Source: Parashewanella sp965200795 (GTDB taxonomy: Bacteria; Pseudomonadota; Gammaproteobacteria; Enterobacterales; Shewanellaceae). Taken from it: a DNA stretch of 64,000 bases. The stretch is from assembly GCA_965200795.1 (NCBI GenBank), contig CBDAVB010000018.1:186001-250000 (forward strand). Reading direction: 5' to 3'. This document shows, in pieces, positions 59,853-64,000 of this stretch (the stretch's first letter is position 1; each line of letters opens with the position of its first letter). The position numbers and the translations under genes are program-made. The notes below the pieces were generated by a model. The model was not told the origin of the DNA, ran no database searches, and worked only from the letters and a program-made list of their open reading frames with translations.

Positions 59853-60343
59853 TAAGATATCAGTTCCATATAAATAATAAGAGCATTAACACTATTGGAT
59901 TATTCACTTTAGAAATATAAAAACAACAGGATTAAACTTTAAGGTAATAAGAATTAACAACGGGCACAATTAAACACAAATTAACCTTATTTGTAAAATA
60001 AAATAGCTCACAAAATTCACATTATTTATTTAGGCACAATATTAATTGACCAGACGATAATAAATAAGATAAATTCGGCATTGTTACATAACAAGCCTGA
60101 ATCACAGGTCATATAAGGGTATTCATAAAAACATACACTTAAGAATAAATAAATTTATAACAATATGTTTTAACTGTAATTTAAAGAGTTGAACTTTAGT
60201 GTCAAAAGTTTATCAAGTGTCAAAAAAGTTATTTAGCGCAAATAAATTTATGCCTAAAATAATAATCAGGGATGTGACATTCATTTAACATAAAAATATA
60301 AAGACAATTTATTGACACCTGACAAATTAATATCAATATAAAA
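59853..60343. other. AT-rich divergent regulatory region
   Basis: About 490 nt, by far the most AT-rich stretch in the window, between motY-lafK operon and fliM operon. It must hold two divergent promoters. No sigma-54 consensus (TGGCAC-N5-TTGC) is found; a TTGACA at 60312-60317 lies too near the fliM start. Direct repeats at 60198-60230 are annotated separately. AT-richness is compatible with H-NS silencing of a laterally acquired locus, which is inference. Confidence 0.5.
60198..60230 (+). promoter_or_regulatory. Direct repeats AGTGTCAAAA(AA)GTT upstream of fliM
   Basis: AGTGTCAAAAGTT at 60198-60210 and AGTGTCAAAAAAGTT at 60216-60230, 18 bp apart, in the regulatory region. Tandem sites on one helical face are typical of regulator binding. 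Confidence 0.35.
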
Positions 60344-61210
60344 ATGAAAACGACATCTAAAGCAGTTTTATTAAAAAAAACTGAAACAAACGAAATCAGA
60401 CCGATTGCGTTAACCAATGAGAAACTGGCCAGAAGCAGATTATTCACTCAGCTTAAGTCCAGTCAGCGGTCAATATTAAATATAACCAACGCCCTGTTAA
60501 TGCCGATCATCAGACAAGGGCATTCAGCGTTAGAAAATATTACCCAAAACTCATCTCCCGAAATTTTTGACCCGAATTTAAAGCAATCCTGGTTTACTCT
60601 GCTTTATCAGGGTAATACCCTTGCCTGGTGGAGTATCGACCGCTCGACCCTGGATCAGCTCGCCAGCTGTTATTACGGCAGCCCCGGCAGCCCTGTGAAA
60701 TCACCGTTATTGCCGCCGAGTCATTCTGAGCTTCGCTTAGCGAAACGTTTTATGCTCGCCGCGTTAAAAGCCTTACCCGGTTTGTCGCTGGACAGCGATG
60801 ACATTGAATTAACTTTGTTAACCAGCGCCAGTGAGATCAACGCGCAAGTGATCTGGACCATGCATTTCGCGAAAGACTGTTATAGCACCGCTATGCGGTT
60901 TTGTGTCAATGAACACCTGCTCAGCTTGCTCTCAAACCAGCCCGCGGAACAAGAACCCGCGGCTGACTTATCAGAAAAACTTCAGGAAAAAAACAAACAA
61001 ATTCCCGTAAAAATGAAGGTCGAGTTAGGTAAAACCACCACCAGCATGACGGAACTCAATCAATTACGCCCCGGTGATATTTTACCTTTTACTCTCCACT
61101 CCGGCTGCCCGGTCAAAGTGGCCGGGCATCATCTTTACGACGCCGATATTTATACCGACCGGGGTCAAATGGTAGCCAAAATCACTAAAGTTCAAGACGA
61201 GGAAAAATAA
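60344..61210 (+). CDS. fliM: Flagellar motor switch protein FliM, short N-terminus
   Basis: 288 aa, C-ring subunit. The central CheC-like domain (about 45-200) and the C-terminal SpoA domain (KMKVELGKTTTSMTELNQLRPGDILPF, about 223-285) are present. The N-terminal CheY-P-binding motif LSQxEIDALL of polar FliM is missing: the protein begins MKTTSKAVLLKK. Length about 40-50 residues shorter than E. coli FliM. ATG at 60344 has no clear ribosome-binding site. FliN follows after 1 nt. Confidence 0.83.
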   Translation: MKTTSKAVLLKKTETNEIRPIALTNEKLARSRLFTQLKSSQRSILNITNALLMPIIRQGHSALENITQNSSPEIFDPNLKQSWFTLLYQGNTLAWWSIDRSTLDQLASCYYGSPGSPVKSPLLPPSHSELRLAKRFMLAALKALPGLSLDSDDIELTLLTSASEINAQVIWTMHFAKDCYSTAMRFCVNEHLLSLLSNQPAEQEPAADLSEKLQEKNKQIPVKMKVELGKTTTSMTELNQLRPGDILPFTLHSGCPVKVAGHHLYDADIYTDRGQMVAKITKVQDEEK

Positions 61211-61211
61211 C

Positions 61212-61553
61212 ATGAGTGAACAAGATTTATTAGCTGACTCAGATCTGCTGCTGGATGCTGATATTTTCAATGACGAGGAGCCGCCGGAGCTGCCCAGCGC
61301 CGGTAAGCCAAAAAAAGACATGTCTTTTTTCCGCCAGCTCCCTGTACAGGTGACCTTAGAGCTTGCCAGCGCTGAAGTCTCGCTCGGTGAATTAACCGAA
61401 ATGGGCGAAGGTAACGTGATCATGCTGGATCGCATGGTCGGCGAGCCGCTTGACGTCCGCGTCAACGGCGCCCTGCTGGGACGCGGCGAAGTCGTTGAAG
61501 TCAGCGGCCGTTACGGCGTCCGTTTACTCGAAGTCGAATCCACTCAGTTGTAA
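61212..61553 (+). CDS. fliN: Flagellar motor switch protein FliN
   Basis: 113 aa with a SpoA domain: FFRQLPVQVTLELASAEVSLGELTEMGEGNVIMLDRMVGEPLDVRVNGALLGRGEVVEV. Forms the base of the C-ring with FliM. 1-nt gap from fliM; 5 nt from fliP, without fliO between. Confidence 0.93.
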   Translation: MSEQDLLADSDLLLDADIFNDEEPPELPSAGKPKKDMSFFRQLPVQVTLELASAEVSLGELTEMGEGNVIMLDRMVGEPLDVRVNGALLGRGEVVEVSGRYGVRLLEVESTQL

Positions 61554-61558
61554 ATCCT

Positions 61559-62305
61559 ATGGGAAATGTAAGACCAATGTGGCGAGTATTACTGATTGCC
61601 GGACTGTTTCTCGCGCCCGCCGCCGGCGCGTCTGAGGGCCTGACTTTACTGACATTATCAGACGGCGATCAGCAGCAGTCCGTCAACATCAAACTAGAAA
61701 TTCTGACCCTGATGACGGTCTTGAGTTTGCTGCCCGCGCTGTTAATGATGCTGACCGGTTTTACCCGGATCATTATCGTGCTGGCGATTTTACGCCAGGC
61801 GATCGGTCTGCAGCAAAGTCCGCCTAACCGTATTTTAATCGGCATCGCTCTGGTAATTACGCTTTTTATTATGCGCCCCGCGGGTAACGCGATCTATGAG
61901 GACGCTTTTGTTCCGTACGATCAGGGCACGATTGAACTGCCGGAAGCGGTAAATCGCGCCGAACGGCCGCTGCGCGAATTTATGCTGGCTCAGACCCGGG
62001 AGACGGATCTGGAGCTGCTGCTGAAAATCGCCGGTGAGCCGGCGAACTTAACCGCGGATGAAGCGCCGTTTCTGGTATTAATGCCGGCCTTTGTGTTAAG
62101 CGAGCTCAAAACCGCTTTTCAGATCGGTTTTTTATTGTACCTGCCTTTCTTAGTGATTGATCTGGTGGTCGCCAGTGTGCTGATGTCCATGGGGATGATG
62201 ATGCTGTCGCCGCTGATCATTTCTCTGCCGTTTAAGCTGATGGTGTTTGTGCTGGTGGACGGCTGGTCGATGACGGTAAATACCTTAGTCGCCAGTTTCG
62301 GCTGA
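61559..62305 (+). CDS. fliP: Flagellar export gate protein FliP
   Basis: 248 aa. Signal peptide (about 1-24), then GLQQSPPNRILIGIALVITLFIMRP, LREFMLAQTRETDL and the C-terminal FLLYLPFLVIDLVVASVLMSMGMMMLSPLIISLPFKLMVFVLVDGWSM hallmark. FliO, which normally helps FliP, is absent between fliN and fliP. Start could also be at the ATG 18 nt later. Confidence 0.95.
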   Translation: MGNVRPMWRVLLIAGLFLAPAAGASEGLTLLTLSDGDQQQSVNIKLEILTLMTVLSLLPALLMMLTGFTRIIIVLAILRQAIGLQQSPPNRILIGIALVITLFIMRPAGNAIYEDAFVPYDQGTIELPEAVNRAERPLREFMLAQTRETDLELLLKIAGEPANLTADEAPFLVLMPAFVLSELKTAFQIGFLLYLPFLVIDLVVASVLMSMGMMMLSPLIISLPFKLMVFVLVDGWSMTVNTLVASFG

Positions 62306-62317
62306 CGGGATAACAAT

Positions 62318-62587
62318 ATGAATGTGAATGAACTCACCGCAATTTTCGCCGACGCCATTTATCTGGTGGTGGCAATGGTCAGCGTCCTGATCGTACCCAG
62401 CCTGCTGCTCGGTCTGATCATTGCCGTGTTTCAGGCCGCCACTCAGGTTAACGAACAGACGCTGAGCTTCTTCCCCAAGCTGGTCTTTACCCTGCTCACC
62501 GTACTTTTTACCGGAAACTGGATGCTGACCAAACTGGGCGATCTGTTCGGGCAGCTGTTTTATAACATTCCGCATATTATCGGTTAG
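62318..62587 (+). CDS. fliQ: Flagellar export gate protein FliQ
   Basis: 89 aa, two transmembrane helices (about 12-35 and 50-75). ATQVNEQTLSFFPKL and LGLIIAVFQA--QV are FliQ signatures. Between fliP and fliR. 12 nt from fliP and 4 nt from fliR. Confidence 0.94.
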   Translation: MNVNELTAIFADAIYLVVAMVSVLIVPSLLLGLIIAVFQAATQVNEQTLSFFPKLVFTLLTVLFTGNWMLTKLGDLFGQLFYNIPHIIG

Positions 62588-62591
62588 TCCT

Positions 62592-63368
62592 GTGTTAGCG
62601 CTTACTACCGAACAGATCGTGAGTTTTACCGGGCTTTTCTGGTGGCCGTTTTGCCGTCTGATGGGTGCGTTTACCCTGATGCCGATGCTGGGCAGCAGCT
62701 ATATTCCGGTAACCGCCCGTCTGTTGCTGGCAGCCTTGATATCCGGTGTCTTAGTCCCTGTTCTGCCGTCCATGCCGGAGATTGACCCGCTGTCAGTCAA
62801 CGGGGTTTTAGTGGCGGCGGAGCAGTTGCTGGTCGGCGCGATGATGGCGTTATTTGTCAATATGCTGATCGTAACCATGACCCTGCTCGGCTCGATGATG
62901 GCCATGCAGATGGGCCTGGCGATGGCGATGATGAACGACCCGTCAAGCGGCAGCGCCAATCCGGTTATCGGTCAGTGGCTGCTGATTTACGCCATTTTAC
63001 TGTTTTTATCTCTGGACGGTCACATTGTCAGTATCGGCATTATGGCGGACAGTTTTCATTTATGGCCGGTCGGCGGCGGCGTATTCGCTCTGCCGTTGAT
63101 GGCGCTGGTCGCCAAGTTCGGCTGGATGTTCGCCTCGGCTTTTATGGTGGCCTTGCCGGTAATCATTGCCATGCTGCTGGTGAATATCACCTTTGGCGTA
63201 CTCAGCCGCGCCGCGCCTTCGCTGAACATCTTCGCGCTGGGCTTCCCGATGTCGATGTTAACCGGGCTGTTTTGCGTGCTGTTTTCATTTTCCGGCCTGC
63301 CGTCCCGCTACAGTGACTTCTGCGTTGAAGCCTTGCTGAGCATGCGAAATTTCGTCAGCGGCGTTTAA
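62592..63368 (+). CDS. fliR: Flagellar export gate protein FliR
   Basis: 258 aa, six to seven transmembrane helices. PFCRLMGAFTLMPMLGSSYIP-TARLLLAA, LVGAMMALFVNMLI, MGLAMAMMNDPSSGSANPVIGQWLLIYAILLFLSLDGH and LNIFALGFPMSML are FliR signatures. Starts with TTG or GTG-type codon at 62592 (GTG). 14 nt before flhB. Confidence 0.93.
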   Translation: MLALTTEQIVSFTGLFWWPFCRLMGAFTLMPMLGSSYIPVTARLLLAALISGVLVPVLPSMPEIDPLSVNGVLVAAEQLLVGAMMALFVNMLIVTMTLLGSMMAMQMGLAMAMMNDPSSGSANPVIGQWLLIYAILLFLSLDGHIVSIGIMADSFHLWPVGGGVFALPLMALVAKFGWMFASAFMVALPVIIAMLLVNITFGVLSRAAPSLNIFALGFPMSMLTGLFCVLFSFSGLPSRYSDFCVEALLSMRNFVSGV

Positions 63369-63382
63369 GGCGGGGAGGATCG

Positions 63383-64000
63383 ATGAGCGATAACAGCGCG
63401 CAGGATAAATCCGAGAAGGCGACGCCCCAGAAACTGAGAAAAGCCCGCGAGGAAGGTCAGGTTCCGCGCTCGAAAGATCTCGCCTCGTCAGCGTTGATCA
63501 TGGTCGGCGCGGGGCTGCTGATGGGCTATCAAGACGCCATCGCCTCACAGATTAGCGAGCTTACCCGGTTCAGCATGATGATAGATAAAGCGGCCTTGCG
63601 TGACGGCGGCATGATGCAGCGGCACTTAGCCTCGGCGCTGTTGTCCGTCATCACGATGTTAGCGCCGATGCTGCTGGTGCTGATGGTCACGACCGTTATC
63701 ACGGGTTCTCTGCCCGGCGGCATGGTGTTAAGCGGTAAAAACCTCGGCTTTAAATATAACCGCATCGATCCGGTTAAAGGAATCGGCCGGATTTTTTCAA
63801 CCCGCTCTCTGGTCGAGCTGCTCAAATCCGTGCTTAAAGTCGTGCTGCTCGCGGGGATTATGATCAACATGCTATCCGGTGAGTTACCTGTTCTGCTCGG
63901 ATATAGCCAGCTGCCCGTGGATGAGGCGATCTCTCAGGGCATTCATACGCTGGCGCTCGGCATGCTGTATTTATCCGTCGGCCTGCTGATCATCACGTTT
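63383..64000 (+). CDS. flhB: Flagellar export switch protein FlhB, 3' end outside window
   Basis: 206 codons visible, running off the window. Begins MSDNSAQDKSEKATPQKLRKAREEGQVPRSKDL, the FlhB N-terminus, followed by transmembrane segments and GGMVLSGKNLGFKYNRIDPVKGI-R--S--S-VEL. ATG at 63383 with GGGGAGGAT 5 nt upstream. The cleavage motif NPTH would lie beyond the window. flhA normally follows. Confidence 0.95.
   Translation, partial: MSDNSAQDKSEKATPQKLRKAREEGQVPRSKDLASSALIMVGAGLLMGYQDAIASQISELTRFSMMIDKAALRDGGMMQRHLASALLSVITMLAPMLLVLMVTTVITGSLPGGMVLSGKNLGFKYNRIDPVKGIGRIFSTRSLVELLKSVLKVVLLAGIMINMLSGELPVLLGYSQLPVDEAISQGIHTLALGMLYLSVGLLIITF

Noticed and set aside
60312..60342. TTGACA...TATAAA promoter for fliM
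   Set aside because: The hexamers have a 19-bp spacer and the -10 touches the start codon, so no leader would be left unless the start is wrong.

Overview
The window reads as the chromosome of a host-associated gammaproteobacterium. Gene orders typical of that class are visible: mdh and argR divergent, csdA-csdE, yajQ near panE, hemA-prfA-prmC followed by sirB2-sirB1 and kdsA, and a lateral-type flagellar locus with lafK- and motY-like genes as in Vibrio, Aeromonas and Shewanella. No tRNA, rRNA, CRISPR array, intact transposase or prophage was recognised.

Layout. 1-24.5 kb: metabolic and maintenance genes (Tas-like aldo/keto reductase, CsdA/CsdE, malate dehydrogenase, ArgR, DyP peroxidase, two GST-family proteins, RsuA, an ornithine cyclodeaminase-family enzyme, ferredoxin-NADP reductase, an FMN glutamate synthase-family protein, YajQ, PanE, HemA, PrfA), interspersed with unrecognised proteins of 484, 404 and about 300 aa. 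Between 11.5 and 19.3 kb lie five copies and one fragment of a ~160-bp element with terminal inverted repeats (MITE-like). 24.5-33.2 kb: prmC, sirB2, sirB1 and kdsA, a block contiguous in E. coli, here split by a kinase-like protein carrying an IQ (calmodulin-binding-type) motif, by a decayed paralogue of it, and by a DUF819 membrane protein. 33.3-36.4 kb: an unrecognised 875-aa protein and non-coding DNA with short palindromic repeats.

36.4-64 kb: a large flagellar locus. On the minus strand is flgBCDEFGHIJKL plus a flagellin-related gene (LafW-like); flgA and flgMN run on the plus strand; motY-lafK-fliEFGHIJ run on the minus strand; fliM-fliN-fliP-fliQ-fliR-flhB run on the plus strand and leave the window. 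The LafK-like regulator, the MotY-like protein, the absence of fliO between fliN and fliP, and the flgAMN/flgB-L division all point to a lateral (secondary) system. A sigma-54-type promoter lies in front of flgB, consistent with LafK control. Two stretches of foreign-looking cargo interrupt the locus: a small secreted protein plus a HAD-fold protein between flgA and flgM, and a ubiquitin-specific-protease-like protein between flgN and fliJ.

Taken together, the accessory genes look like a dispersed set of host-directed proteins: a kinase-fold protein with an IQ motif, a USP-type deubiquitinase, a HAD phosphatase-like protein, two related small exported proteins, a coiled-coil repeat protein and several large orphans. 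They sit one by one in the seams of otherwise conserved operons. The assignments rest on motifs read by eye; no database search was possible.
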